Shown: in pieces, positions 26,546 to 34,817 of the stretch | Position numbering within the stretch: position 1 is the first letter of the stretch | How the letters are laid out: the number at the start of each line of letters is the position of its first letter | Assembly: GCA_050433985.1 (NCBI GenBank) | Contig: JBNPWE010000003.1 | Coordinates: 219,660-283,659 of the forward strand | Length of the DNA: 64,000 bases | Source: JACIYW01 sp014359745 | Lineage (GTDB): Bacteria; Pseudomonadota; Alphaproteobacteria; Rhodobacterales; Rhodobacteraceae | Reading direction: 5' to 3' | The notes under the pieces: model-generated | Database searches by the model: none | Told to the model about the DNA's origin: nothing | What the model saw: only the letters and a program-made list of their open reading frames with translations | Made by a program: the position numbers and the translations under genes

Positions 26546-27231
26546 CAAAGCCGCCCCGCGAGATCGGGAATGCCGCGCAGATCATCCAGAACCTGCTCTG
26601 GCCGATGCGCCAGCCGGTCCATCGGTTGGCCCGCGCGGTTCACCCACACCGTCCGAAACCCGTATCCCGTCGCCGCCGCCACATCCCAGCCGTTTGACGA
26701 CACGAACAGAACCTCGCCCGGCGCACAGCCGAACCGCGCACCCACCATGTCGTAAACCACCCGCGCGGGCTTGAAGATGCCCACATCCTCCACCGACAAG
26801 ACCGCATCCAGATACCCCTTGATACCCGCCGATTTCACCGCCGCCGACAGCATGTCGGGCGATCCGTTCGACAGTATCCCCGTGGTCATGCCCGCAGCCT
26901 TCAGCGCCGCCAGCATCGCAGGCACCTCGGCATAAGCGGGCAATTCCCGGTAAAGCGCCAACAGATCGGCGCGCAGGCGCGCATCCGCCAGCCCCGCCGC
27001 CTCCATCGCCCAATCCAGCCCGTCTTGCGTGACCTGCCAGAAATCCACATGCTCGCCGGTCACCGCGCGCAACCAGGTGTATTGCAACTGCTTGTTGCGC
27101 CAGTCGGCGGCCAGCCCCGGCCAGACCTTTGCCAAGACCTCATTTCCCGGCGCCGCAGCCGCATCGCGCGCCGCCGCGTTCACATCAAAAAGCGTGCCGT
27201 AAGCATCGAAGATACAGGTCGTGATCGCCAT
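26545..27231 (-). CDS. Haloacid dehalogenase, type II
   Basis: 228 residues from MAITTCIFDAYGTLFDVNAA. The nucleophile Asp9 (FDAYGTLFD), substrate Arg (KQLQYTWLRAVTG), LSNGSPDML, Lys in VGIFKPARVVYDM and SSNGWDVAAATGYGFRTVWVNR are all hallmarks of L-2-haloacid dehalogenases. It hydrolyses L-2-haloacids with inversion, or a related physiological substrate. First gene of a coupled trio. Confidence 0.88.
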   Translation of the reverse strand: MAITTCIFDAYGTLFDVNAAARDAAAAPGNEVLAKVWPGLAADWRNKQLQYTWLRAVTGEHVDFWQVTQDGLDWAMEAAGLADARLRADLLALYRELPAYAEVPAMLAALKAAGMTTGILSNGSPDMLSAAVKSAGIKGYLDAVLSVEDVGIFKPARVVYDMVGARFGCAPGEVLFVSSNGWDVAAATGYGFRTVWVNRAGQPMDRLAHRPEQVLDDLRGIPDLAGRL

Positions 27232-27325
27232 CGGTTTTATCCTTCGTTCCATCGCACCACAGTGCCACGCCCCGCGCATTACGAAAAGCGGCAAACCTCA
27301 GCAAAGCGGCTGGCCCATATCCCGC

Positions 27326-27376
27326 ATTTCATCCTGGCCACAAATACTCCGGGGTCCGGGGCAGCGCCCCGGGGTT
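27326..27376 (-). repeat. Compact GAGTATTTTT element with 7-bp hairpin
   Basis: Between the divergent HAD and FKBP genes. Arms CCGGGGC (27356-27362) and GCCCCGG (27366-27372) form a perfect 7-bp hairpin. On the minus strand it is followed by CCCCGGAGTATTTGTGGCCA, the GAGTATTTTT core. This is the only copy in a divergent gap. Confidence 0.55.
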
Positions 27377-27476
27377 TACACCGGGTGCATAATTTGAAAA
27401 CCTGAAGCGACATCCGGTGCACCCGCGCAACAGCCGCGGCCCCGCAAACCCACCCCCTTACCCAAAGTGAGGTTCC

Positions 27477-27905
27477 ATGACCAAGGTCAAGGCGGGCGAT
27501 ACCGTCCGCATCCATTACACCGGCGCGTTGAACGACGGATCGGTCTTCGACAGTTCCGACGGGCGCGACCCCCTGGAATTCACCGTAGGCTCGGGCCAGA
27601 TCATTCCCGGCCTCGACAAGGCCCTGCCCGGCATGGCGGTGGGCGAGGCCAAAACCGTCATCGTCCCCCCCGAAGAGGCCTATGGCCACGCCGACCCGAA
27701 CGGGCGCCAGGCGGTGCCACGCGATCAGATCCCGTCGCACATCCCGCTTGATATCGGCACCCGGCTGGAACTGTCGCAACCCGACGGCAGGCAGATACAG
27801 GTGGTTGTCGCCGATGTCACCGAAGAGCAGGTCGTGCTTGATGCCAATCACCCGCTGGCGGGCGAGGCGCTGACCTTCACCGTGGAAATGCTGGAAATCG
27901 TCTGA
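27477..27905 (+). CDS. FKBP-type peptidyl-prolyl cis-trans isomerase, SlyD-like
   Basis: 142 residues. VKAGDTVRIHYTGALNDGSVFDSS starts the FKBP domain, PGLDKALPGMAVGEAKTVIVPPEEAYG bears the insert-in-flap region, and LDANHPLAGEALTFTVEMLEI closes it, as in SlyD-type proteins. The histidine-rich metal tail of E. coli SlyD is absent. A cytosolic folding helper. GAGG lies 6 nt before the ATG. Confidence 0.9.
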   Translation: MTKVKAGDTVRIHYTGALNDGSVFDSSDGRDPLEFTVGSGQIIPGLDKALPGMAVGEAKTVIVPPEEAYGHADPNGRQAVPRDQIPSHIPLDIGTRLELSQPDGRQIQVVVADVTEEQVVLDANHPLAGEALTFTVEMLEIV

Positions 27906-27969
27906 ACAGCTTGGCAGAAGGCCCTGATCATGCTTCCCTGACATCCAGCCATGAAAGGGACGTATCACA

Positions 27970-28602
27970 GTGTCAAACCCGGCCTTCCAAGACCTGCTCA
28001 CACGCCTGCGCGACCTTGAGGAAGAGATCGAGGAGGCAGTCGATCAGCGACGCGCCAAGTTTCGCTACCACATCGACCACAAGCGCGTGGTGTTCGAGGC
28101 AGAGATGCGCAAACGCCACCGCGCGGCGCGCATCCGGCTGGGCGCGTTCCTGCGGCGCACCCGGCCCCTTGTGGTGCTGACCGCGCCGGTGATCTATTCC
28201 CTGATCATCCCTTTCGTACTGATCGATCTGTTTGTGACCGTCTATCAGGCGGTCTGTTTTCCCGTGTACGGCATCGCCAAGGTGCGGCGCCGCGACTATG
28301 TCGTCATCGATCGCCACGCGCTTGGCTATCTCAACAGCTTGCAGAAACTGAACTGCGTCTATTGCGGGTATGGCAACGGCGTCATCGCCTATGTCCGCGA
28401 GGTGGCGGGGCGCACCGAACGGTACTGGTGCCCGATCAAACACGCATTCCGGGTGCGGGGCACCCATGACCATTACCCGGAATTCTTCGATTTTGGCGAT
28501 GCTGACGCCTTCCGCACCCGGCTTGACGAGATGCGCGAAAAACTGCGCGACGCACCGCCGCCACTGCGTTCACCAACCCCACCCGGTCGGCAACGCCCCT
28601 GA
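27970..28602 (+). CDS. Membrane-associated protein with CxxC/CxxxH motif, unknown function
   Basis: 210 residues from a GTG start with AAAGGGA upstream. Residues 1-60 are highly charged and likely a coiled coil (LRDLEEEIEEAVDQRRAKF). A membrane hairpin follows (PLVVLTAPVIYSLIIPFVLIDLFV, about 66-90). Then C129 and C132 (NCVYCGYGNG) plus C154 and H158 (YWCPIKH) make a four-ligand set, likely for zinc or Fe. The C-terminus is Pro-rich. I do not recognise a named family. It follows the FKBP gene by 64 nt and may be co-transcribed. Confidence 0.7.
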   Translation: MSNPAFQDLLTRLRDLEEEIEEAVDQRRAKFRYHIDHKRVVFEAEMRKRHRAARIRLGAFLRRTRPLVVLTAPVIYSLIIPFVLIDLFVTVYQAVCFPVYGIAKVRRRDYVVIDRHALGYLNSLQKLNCVYCGYGNGVIAYVREVAGRTERYWCPIKHAFRVRGTHDHYPEFFDFGDADAFRTRLDEMREKLRDAPPPLRSPTPPGRQRP

Positions 28603-28665
28603 CCGGGGCCGCCGCGCGCACCAAGACCGGGCGTTGTTCATGGCAGCGGCGTCGTCGGCCCTGCC

Positions 28666-29454
28666 CTACAGGTTTTCCACCTGCGGCATGCCCAGAACGT
28701 GGTATCCACCATCGACGTGGATGATCTCGCCGCTGGTGTGGCGCCCATAATCCGACGCCAGATAGACCGCCGTGCCGCCGACGGAGTCGAGCGAGGCATT
28801 GGCGCGCAGCGGCGCGTTCATCTCGGCGTTCTTGAAGGTCTTGCGGGCGCCCGAAATCGCGGCCCCCGCCAGCGTCTTCATCGGCCCCGGCGAAATCGCG
28901 TTGACCCGTATCCCCTCGGGGCCCAGATCGTTGGCGAGATAGCGCACCGCCGATTCCAGCGCCGCCTTGGCCACCCCCATCACATTATAGAACGGCGTCA
29001 CCCGGTTCGATCCCTGATAGGTCAGCGTGATCAGTGATCCGCCGTCGGGCATCAACCTGGCTGCGCGCCCCGCCACATCGATGAACGAATAGCACGAAAT
29101 CGACAATGAATTGCGGAAGTTTTCGCGACTGGTGTTGATGAATCGCCCGGCCAGTTCGTTCTTGTCGGAATAGGCGATAGCATGCACCAGAAAATCGATA
29201 CTGCCCCAGCGGTCTTTCAACTGCGCAAAGGCCGCATCCAGCGAGGCATCGTTCATCACATCCACTTCGACCAGAAAATCCGATCCGATGGTCGCCGCCA
29301 GCGGCATCACCCGCTTGCCGAACGCCTCGCCCTGATAGGAAAACGCAAGCTCGGCCCCCTCCGCGTGCAGGGCCCGGGCAATGCCCCAGGCGATGGAATG
29401 ATCGTTCGCAACGCCCATGACAAGCCCGCGCTTGCCCTTCATCAGGTCGGCCAT
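28666..29454 (-). CDS. fabI: Enoyl-[acyl-carrier-protein] reductase (NADH)
   Basis: 262 residues. FabI catalytic Tyr156 and Lys163 (FYNVMGVAK) sit at the canonical numbers, with GVANDHSIAWGIA as the cofactor loop, VHAIAYSDKNEL and SGEIIHVDGGYHVLGM. It reduces trans-2-enoyl-ACP in type II fatty acid synthesis. Encoded 16 nt downstream of fabB; third gene of fabA-fabB-fabI. Confidence 0.96.
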   Translation of the reverse strand: MADLMKGKRGLVMGVANDHSIAWGIARALHAEGAELAFSYQGEAFGKRVMPLAATIGSDFLVEVDVMNDASLDAAFAQLKDRWGSIDFLVHAIAYSDKNELAGRFINTSRENFRNSLSISCYSFIDVAGRAARLMPDGGSLITLTYQGSNRVTPFYNVMGVAKAALESAVRYLANDLGPEGIRVNAISPGPMKTLAGAAISGARKTFKNAEMNAPLRANASLDSVGGTAVYLASDYGRHTSGEIIHVDGGYHVLGMPQVENL

Positions 29455-29470
29455 TATCCGCTTACCCCGC

Positions 29471-30700
29471 TCACCCGTTATACTTGCTTATGACCAAGGT
29501 GGCGTTGGTGCCCCCAAAGCCGAAACTGTTGCTCAGCACGCTGTCCAACTCGATCCCCTCGCGCAAACCGGTCACGATTTCTTCCGGTTTCAGTTCAGGG
29601 TCCAATTCGGTGACATTGGCCGAAGCGGCGATGAACCCGCCCTGCAACATCAGCGTGGAATAGATCGCCTCATGCACCCCCGTCGCGCCCAGGCTGTGGC
29701 CGGTCAGCGATTTGGTGGAGGATATCGGCGGCGTGTTCCCCTCACCAAACACCCGGCGCACCGCCTTTACCTCGGTCACATCGCCCGCGGGGGTCGATGT
29801 GCCGTGTGCGTTGATGTAATCAACCCGCCGCCCCTCGGGCAGGGTGGCGATCGCCAGCCTCATCGACCGCTCGCCGCCCTCTCCCGACGGGGCAACCATG
29901 TCATAGCCATCCGAGGTGGCGCCATACCCCGTCACCTCGCCGTAAATCTTCGCGCCGCGCGCCAGCGCGTGGCTTAGCTCTTCCAGCACGACAACGCCGC
30001 CGCCGCCCGCAATCACGAACCCGTCGCGCGTGGCGTCGAAGGGACGCGAGGCGGTCTGGGGCGTGTCGTTATACTTGCTCGACATGGCGCCCATGGCGTC
30101 AAACAGGCACGACAACGTCCAGTCCACCTCTTCGCCGCCGCCGGCGAATACGATATCCTGCTTGCCCATCTGAATCTGCTCAACCCCGTTGCCGATGCAA
30201 TGGGCCGAAGTGGAACAGGCCGATGTGATGGAATAGTTCACGCCCTTGATCTTGAACGGCGTCGCCAGACAGGCCGAATTGGTCGATGACATGCAGCGCG
30301 TCACCATGAACGGCCCCATCTTTTTCGGCGCGCCCTTTTCCACGACAATCTTGTGCGCCTGGAACAGATGCGAGGTGGACGGCCCGCCCGATCCCATGAT
30401 CAGCCCGGTGCGCGGGTTCGACACATCGCTTTCCTCCAGCCCGGCATCGGCGATTGCCTGTTCCATGGACAGAAAGTTATAGGCCGCGCCCGGTCCCATG
30501 AACCGCATGTGCCGCTTGTCGATATGGTCTTCCAGCACGATCTGCGGCATGCCGTGCACCTGGCTGCGAAACCCGTGTTCGGCATAGTCCGGCGCGAACG
30601 AGATCCCCGACCGCCCGGCGCGCAGGCTTGCCTCTACCTCGGCGCAATTATTTCCGATGGGCGAGATGATCCCAAGCCCGGTGATGACGACACGACGCAT
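29471..30700 (-). CDS. fabB: Beta-ketoacyl-ACP synthase I
   Basis: 409 residues from MRRVVITGLGIISPIGNNCA with a near-perfect AAAGGAGG Shine-Dalgarno sequence. Cys162 (TSACSTSAHCIG), His299 (NAHGTSTP), Lys330 and His335 (KSLTGHSLGA) form the condensing-enzyme active site. FabB elongates unsaturated acyl-ACPs. Pairing with fabA is the canonical anaerobic unsaturated fatty acid pathway. Confidence 0.96.
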   Translation of the reverse strand: MRRVVITGLGIISPIGNNCAEVEASLRAGRSGISFAPDYAEHGFRSQVHGMPQIVLEDHIDKRHMRFMGPGAAYNFLSMEQAIADAGLEESDVSNPRTGLIMGSGGPSTSHLFQAHKIVVEKGAPKKMGPFMVTRCMSSTNSACLATPFKIKGVNYSITSACSTSAHCIGNGVEQIQMGKQDIVFAGGGEEVDWTLSCLFDAMGAMSSKYNDTPQTASRPFDATRDGFVIAGGGGVVVLEELSHALARGAKIYGEVTGYGATSDGYDMVAPSGEGGERSMRLAIATLPEGRRVDYINAHGTSTPAGDVTEVKAVRRVFGEGNTPPISSTKSLTGHSLGATGVHEAIYSTLMLQGGFIAASANVTELDPELKPEEIVTGLREGIELDSVLSNSFGFGGTNATLVISKYNG

Positions 30701-30755
30701 GCTGCCTCCTTTGGCCAGCCCCCGAACCTGCAAGAAGGTATCCGGGTGCCCGGCC

Positions 30756-31262
30756 TCAATCCGTGAACAAACCGACCTTCATGTCGGTCGCAGTGTAAAT
30801 TTCCTTGCCATCGGCAAGCATTCGCCCCTGTGCCACCCCAAGTTTCAGCTTGCGGTCGATCACGCGGGTCAAATCCACATGATAGGTAATCAGCTTCGTC
30901 GCCGGTGTCACCATGTCACTGAACTTAACCTCGCCAACACCCAGCGCCCGGCCGCGCCCCGGCATGCCGCGCCAGCCCAGGTTGAACCCGGTCAACTGCC
31001 ACAGCGCATCCAGCCCCAGACAGCCCGGCATGACCGGATCGCCGGGAAAATGGCAGGCAAAAAACCACAGGTCGGGATTGATGTCATATTCGGCCACCAC
31101 ATGCCCCTTGCCATACGCCCCGCGGTCGGCGGAAATGTCGGTCACCCGGTCAACCATCAGCATCGGCGGCTCTGGCAATTGCGCGTTGCCGGGCCCGAAC
31201 AATTCGCCGCGCGCGCAGCGCAGCAGCTCATCCTTGCCGAATGTGGTCGGATACTCCGCCAT
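30756..31262 (-). CDS. fabA: 3-hydroxydecanoyl-ACP dehydratase/isomerase
   Basis: 168 residues from MAEYPTTFGKDELLRCARGE. Active-site His71 (ACHFPGDPVMPG) and Asp85 (CLGLDALWQL) are intact. FabA makes the cis-3-decenoyl-ACP needed for unsaturated fatty acids. First gene of fabA-fabB-fabI and divergent from irr across 156 bp, so iron and lipid control may share that region. Confidence 0.96.
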   Translation of the reverse strand: MAEYPTTFGKDELLRCARGELFGPGNAQLPEPPMLMVDRVTDISADRGAYGKGHVVAEYDINPDLWFFACHFPGDPVMPGCLGLDALWQLTGFNLGWRGMPGRGRALGVGEVKFSDMVTPATKLITYHVDLTRVIDRKLKLGVAQGRMLADGKEIYTATDMKVGLFTD

Positions 31263-31375
31263 ATGGTCGCGCTCCCTCTTCTCGCCCTGCGGCACCCTCT
31301 ATCACCCGGCTGTGAGGGCTGGCAAGACTTCGGCGATCGGCTGATGGCAAGGCGCGACGCCATGACCCACGGCAA

Positions 31376-31391
31376 GGTTTCCATTGAAACC
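31376..31391. promoter_or_regulatory. Palindrome in the fabA/irr divergent region
   Basis: GGTTTC-CATT-GAAACC, perfect 6-bp arms, lies 28 nt before the irr ATG and 114 nt before fabA. Its position suits an operator for one or both promoters. It does not look like an Irr iron-control element (TTTAGAA/TTCTAAA type), so the binder is unknown. Confidence 0.35.
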
Positions 31392-31418
31392 CCGCCCCCG
31401 CGCGCATATTCATATGCA

Positions 31419-31859
31419 ATGGAACAGGATTTTTCCCCCATGACCGAAGCCGCCGTCGCGCGTGGCACACGCTGGCTGTCGCGCGTGGGCCTGCGGCCGA
31501 CGCGCCAGCGCCTTGCCCTTGCCGCGCTTCTGGTCGGCGATGGCCGCAACCGCCACGTCACTGCAGAGGGGCTTTACGGCGCCACGATGGGCAGCGGCGA
31601 CCGCGTTTCCCTGGCCACCGTCTATAACACGCTGCGCGCCTTTTGCGACGCCGGGCTGATGCAAGAGGTCACGGTGGATGGCAGCCGGTCCTATTTCGAC
31701 ACGCGCATGGATGATCACCCGCATTTCTTCTGGGAAGATACCGCCGAACTGACCGACGCGCCCAAGGACCAGTTGCGCATCAGCCACCTGCCAGACACCC
31801 CCGAGGGCACCGAAATCGCCCGCGTCGATGTGGTGATCCGCCTCCGCCGCAAGGCGTAA
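31419..31859 (+). CDS. irr: Iron response regulator Irr (Fur family)
   Basis: 146 residues from MEQDFSPMTEAAVARG; an inner ATG at 31440 is possible. The winged-helix part LRPTRQRLALAALLVG...HVTAEGLYGATM...SLATVYNTLRAFCDAGLMQEV is Fur-like, and SRSYFDTRMDDHPHFFWED carries the His-rich metal/haem region, which in Irr replaces the Fur HHDH. Irr controls haem and iron genes in Rhizobiales and Rhodobacterales. Assigned to Irr, not Fur, by this region and by the fabA neighbour typical of the order. Confidence 0.85.
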   Translation: MEQDFSPMTEAAVARGTRWLSRVGLRPTRQRLALAALLVGDGRNRHVTAEGLYGATMGSGDRVSLATVYNTLRAFCDAGLMQEVTVDGSRSYFDTRMDDHPHFFWEDTAELTDAPKDQLRISHLPDTPEGTEIARVDVVIRLRRKA

Positions 31860-31885
31860 TCATCCGCCTGCGCCGCAAGGCCTGA

Positions 31886-33112
31886 TCACACGTTCAGGGT
31901 GACGCCCAGATGCCGGGCCACCGTAAAGATGTCCTTGTCGCCACGCCCGCACATGTTCATCACCAGCAAATGATCCGCAGGCAGCCCCGGCGCGATCTTC
32001 ATCACATGCGCCAGCGCGTGTGACGGCTCCAGCGCCGGGATGATCCCCTCCAGCGCGCAGCTCAACTGGAACGCCTCCAGCGCCTCTGCATCGGTGATCG
32101 CCACATACTGCGCGCGTCCGATATCATGCAGCCAGGCATGTTCCGGCCCGATACCAGGGTAATCAAGCCCCGCCGAAATGCTGTACCCTTCCAGGATCTG
32201 CCCGTCACCATCCTGCAACAGATAGGTGCGGTTGCCGTGCAACACGCCGGGCCGACCGCCGGTCAGGGATGCGCAATGTTCCATGCGCGCGTCAACCCCC
32301 TTGCCGCCCGCCTCGACCCCGATGATGTTGACGCTCGGGTCATCCAGAAACGGGTAAAACAGCCCCATCGCGTTCGATCCGCCACCGATCGCGGCAATAA
32401 GCGTATCGGGCAGCCGCCCCTCGGCGGCCTGCATCTGCTCGCGGGTTTCCTTGCCGATGATCGACTGGAAATCGCGCACCATCGCCGGATAGGGATGCGG
32501 CCCCGCCACCGTGCCGATGCAATAGAACGTGTCGCGCACATTGGTCACCCAGTCGCGCAGCGCATCGTTCATCGCATCCTTCAGCGTGCCGCGCCCCGAT
32601 GTCACCGGCACCACCTCGGCCCCCAGCAGCTTCATCCGGAACACGTTGGGCGATTGGCGTTCCACATCATGCGCGCCCATGTAAACCACGCATTTCAACC
32701 CGAACTTGGCGCAAACCGTCGCCGTCGCCACCCCGTGCTGGCCCGCGCCGGTTTCGGCGATGATCCGGGTCTTGCCCATGCGCCGCGCCAGAATGATCTG
32801 GCCCAGCACATTGTTGATCTTGTGCGCGCCGGTGTGGTTCAACTCGTCACGCTTGAGGTATATCTTCGCGCCGCCCAGATGCTGCGTCAGCCGCTCGGCA
32901 TGATAAAGCGGCGACGGGCGGCCCACATAATGGGTCCACAGGTCGTTCATCTCGGCCCAGAATACATCATCGGTCTTGGCGCGCTCATACTCTGCTTCCA
33001 GTTCCAGGATCAGCGGCATCAGCGTTTCCGACACGAACCGCCCGCCGAAATCGCCAAACCGGCCGTTTTCATCCGGGCCGGTCATGAATGAGTTGATCAG
33101 ATCCTCGGCCAT
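31886..33112 (-). CDS. trpB: Tryptophan synthase beta subunit
   Basis: 408 residues from MAEDLINSFMTGPDENGRFG, with AAAGGAG 5 nt upstream. PLP Lys98 (LNHTGAHKINN), the catalytic ETGAGQHGVA and the Gly-rich GGGSNAMGLFYPF are present. It joins indole and serine. Encoded after trpF on the same strand, with a compact terminator-like element between them. Confidence 0.97.
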   Translation of the reverse strand: MAEDLINSFMTGPDENGRFGDFGGRFVSETLMPLILELEAEYERAKTDDVFWAEMNDLWTHYVGRPSPLYHAERLTQHLGGAKIYLKRDELNHTGAHKINNVLGQIILARRMGKTRIIAETGAGQHGVATATVCAKFGLKCVVYMGAHDVERQSPNVFRMKLLGAEVVPVTSGRGTLKDAMNDALRDWVTNVRDTFYCIGTVAGPHPYPAMVRDFQSIIGKETREQMQAAEGRLPDTLIAAIGGGSNAMGLFYPFLDDPSVNIIGVEAGGKGVDARMEHCASLTGGRPGVLHGNRTYLLQDGDGQILEGYSISAGLDYPGIGPEHAWLHDIGRAQYVAITDAEALEAFQLSCALEGIIPALEPSHALAHVMKIAPGLPADHLLVMNMCGRGDKDIFTVARHLGVTLNV

Positions 33113-33150
33113 CGCCACTCCTTTGCCCTTGTCGGGCGCTTCGCCTGCCT

Positions 33151-33183
33151 CATCCTCTCGACCAAAATACTCCCGCCGGAGGC
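33151..33183 (-). repeat. Compact GAGTATTTTT element between trpF and trpB
   Basis: Five bases after the trpF stop the minus strand has a CTCC/GGAG stem (33170-33181) followed by TATTTTGGTCGAGAGGATGA. It has a terminator-like form and shares GAGTATTTT and CGAGAGGATG with the family. Confidence 0.6.
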
Positions 33184-33187
33184 ATCC

Positions 33188-33835
33188 TCACCCGCCGCCC
33201 CGCACCGCCCGCGCGAAATCGGCGATCAATCCCACATCCTTCACCCCCGGCGCCTCCTCAACGCCGGAAGAAACATCCACCTGCCGCGCCCCGGTCAAAC
33301 GGATCGCCTCGGCCACGTTGCCCGCCGTCAACCCGCCCGCCAGCATCCAGGGCACGGGCCAGCGCCGCCCGGCGATCAACCGCCAGTCAAACGCGATCCC
33401 GTTGCCCCCCGGCAAGGCCGCGCCCTTTGGCGGGCGCGCATCGACAAGGATCTGGTCGGCAACCCGCCCATAGGCATCCAGCGCCGCCAGATCACCCGTT
33501 TCGGCAACCCCCACCGCCTTCATGACCGGCAAGCCATACCGCGCGCGCACCTCGGCCACGCGCGCGACGCTCTCATGCCCGTGCAACTGCCACATGTCCA
33601 GCGGCACCCGGTCGGCGATCTCATCAAGCGCCGCATCCCCGGCATCGACCACCAGCGCCACCCGCGCCACCCCCGGCGGCACCAAAAGCGCCAGATCGCG
33701 CGCCAGCGCCACATCCACATGACGCGGCGAGGGCGCGAAAAACACAAAGCCCAGATACCGGGCCCCCGCCGCAACCGCGGCCGCCACATCCGCCGCCCGC
33801 GTCAGGCCGCAAATCTTGATCCGGACATCATCCAT
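33188..33835 (-). CDS. trpF: Phosphoribosylanthranilate isomerase
   Basis: 215 residues. Cys9 in KICGLTR and Asp132 in ILVDARP are the acid/base pair, in a TIM barrel with FVFFAPSPRHV and PWMLAGGLTAGNV. Third-from-last step of tryptophan synthesis in this arrangement. Nine bases separate it from lapA. Confidence 0.95.
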   Translation of the reverse strand: MDDVRIKICGLTRAADVAAAVAAGARYLGFVFFAPSPRHVDVALARDLALLVPPGVARVALVVDAGDAALDEIADRVPLDMWQLHGHESVARVAEVRARYGLPVMKAVGVAETGDLAALDAYGRVADQILVDARPPKGAALPGGNGIAFDWRLIAGRRWPVPWMLAGGLTAGNVAEAIRLTGARQVDVSSGVEEAPGVKDVGLIADFARAVRGGG

Positions 33836-33844
33836 ACGCGGGTT

Positions 33845-34201
33845 CTACGACGCCTTGCGCGCATCCTCAAGCAGCGCCAGCACATCGTCCTTTTGCTCTG
33901 GCTTGCGCAACCGGCCCATCTCGCGTTCCAGCCGGGCCACATCGCGGGCCTTGCGCGATGCCTCCGACCGATAGCGATGTTCCCGCAGCCATTCCCAGAC
34001 AAAGCCGATCACCAGCCCCGCCGCGATACCGCCAAAGATCACCGCGAAAACCGGCACCGTCACCTCGGCCTGTATCCCCGACAGCCGCGCCAGATCGCCC
34101 GGCAGCAGCGACAGCGTCACCGCCCCCCGATTGGCCAGCGCCACCACCAGCAACCCAAGCCCCAAGAACAGCATAAAACCGTAACGGATATATCGCATCA
34201 T
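33845..34201 (-). CDS. LapA domain (DUF1049) membrane protein
   Basis: 118 residues. Two membrane segments (YGFMLFLGLGLLVVALANRGAV at 7-28; VPVFAVIFGGIAAGLVIGFVW near 48-68) and a basic cytosolic coil (RYRSEASRKARDVARLEREM). The pattern matches LapA/YciS-type proteins, which in E. coli help assemble the LPS machinery with LapB. Typical position between ihfB and trpF. Confidence 0.85.
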   Translation of the reverse strand: MMRYIRYGFMLFLGLGLLVVALANRGAVTLSLLPGDLARLSGIQAEVTVPVFAVIFGGIAAGLVIGFVWEWLREHRYRSEASRKARDVARLEREMGRLRKPEQKDDVLALLEDARKAS

Positions 34202-34217
34202 CCCGCCCCGCCTGACA

Positions 34218-34499
34218 TCACTTGCCGTTCAGCCGGTCGCGCAAAAGCTTGCCGGTCTTGAAAAACGGCACCGATTTCTGATCGACATCCACCGATTCCC
34301 CGGTTCGCGGGTTGCGCCCGACGCGCGCGTCGCGCCGTTTGACCGAAAACGCCCCGAAACCGCGCAGCTCAACCCGGTCGCCGCGCGCCATGGCCTTGAT
34401 GATTTCCTCAAAGATCGTGTTCACGATCCGCTCCACATCGCGTTGGTACAGATGCGGGTTTTCTTCGGCAATCTTCTGAATCAATTCTGATCTGATCAT
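34218..34499 (-). CDS. ihfB: Integration host factor beta subunit
   Basis: 93 residues from MIRSELIQKIAEENPHLYQR. HU/IHF fold with RGDRVELRGFGAFSVKRRDARVGRNPRTGE, in which Pro of the RNPRTG beta-arm intercalates DNA. Partner of IhfA in DNA bending. The first 25 codons of the longer open frame are not homologous and were dropped. Downstream of rpsA, the usual order. Confidence 0.95.
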   Translation of the reverse strand: MIRSELIQKIAEENPHLYQRDVERIVNTIFEEIIKAMARGDRVELRGFGAFSVKRRDARVGRNPRTGESVDVDQKSVPFFKTGKLLRDRLNGK

Positions 34500-34817
34500 C
34501 GCACAAATCCCCCAAGGCCGGTTTTGATGCCCCACCACGCCGTGCCAGACTATAGAAACTTTGCGCCCCGACACAAACAGAAACCCTTGGCATGGCGCGA
34601 AATTCTGCCGTCACAATGGCCTGATCCCGCATCTGCGGCGCGCGGTTGCCCGACGACGCGGCAAAACCCGGACGACGACACCGCCCGCCCCGCTGATTCG
34701 TCCCACCCCGCGCGCCATCCAACCCGCCATCCATCCAGGCGGCAAAAACCAAACGGCCCCGGTCACCCGAGGCCGTTCAATGTCTTGCCCAGACGCCCGT
34801 GGGCGCCGATGATCCGC

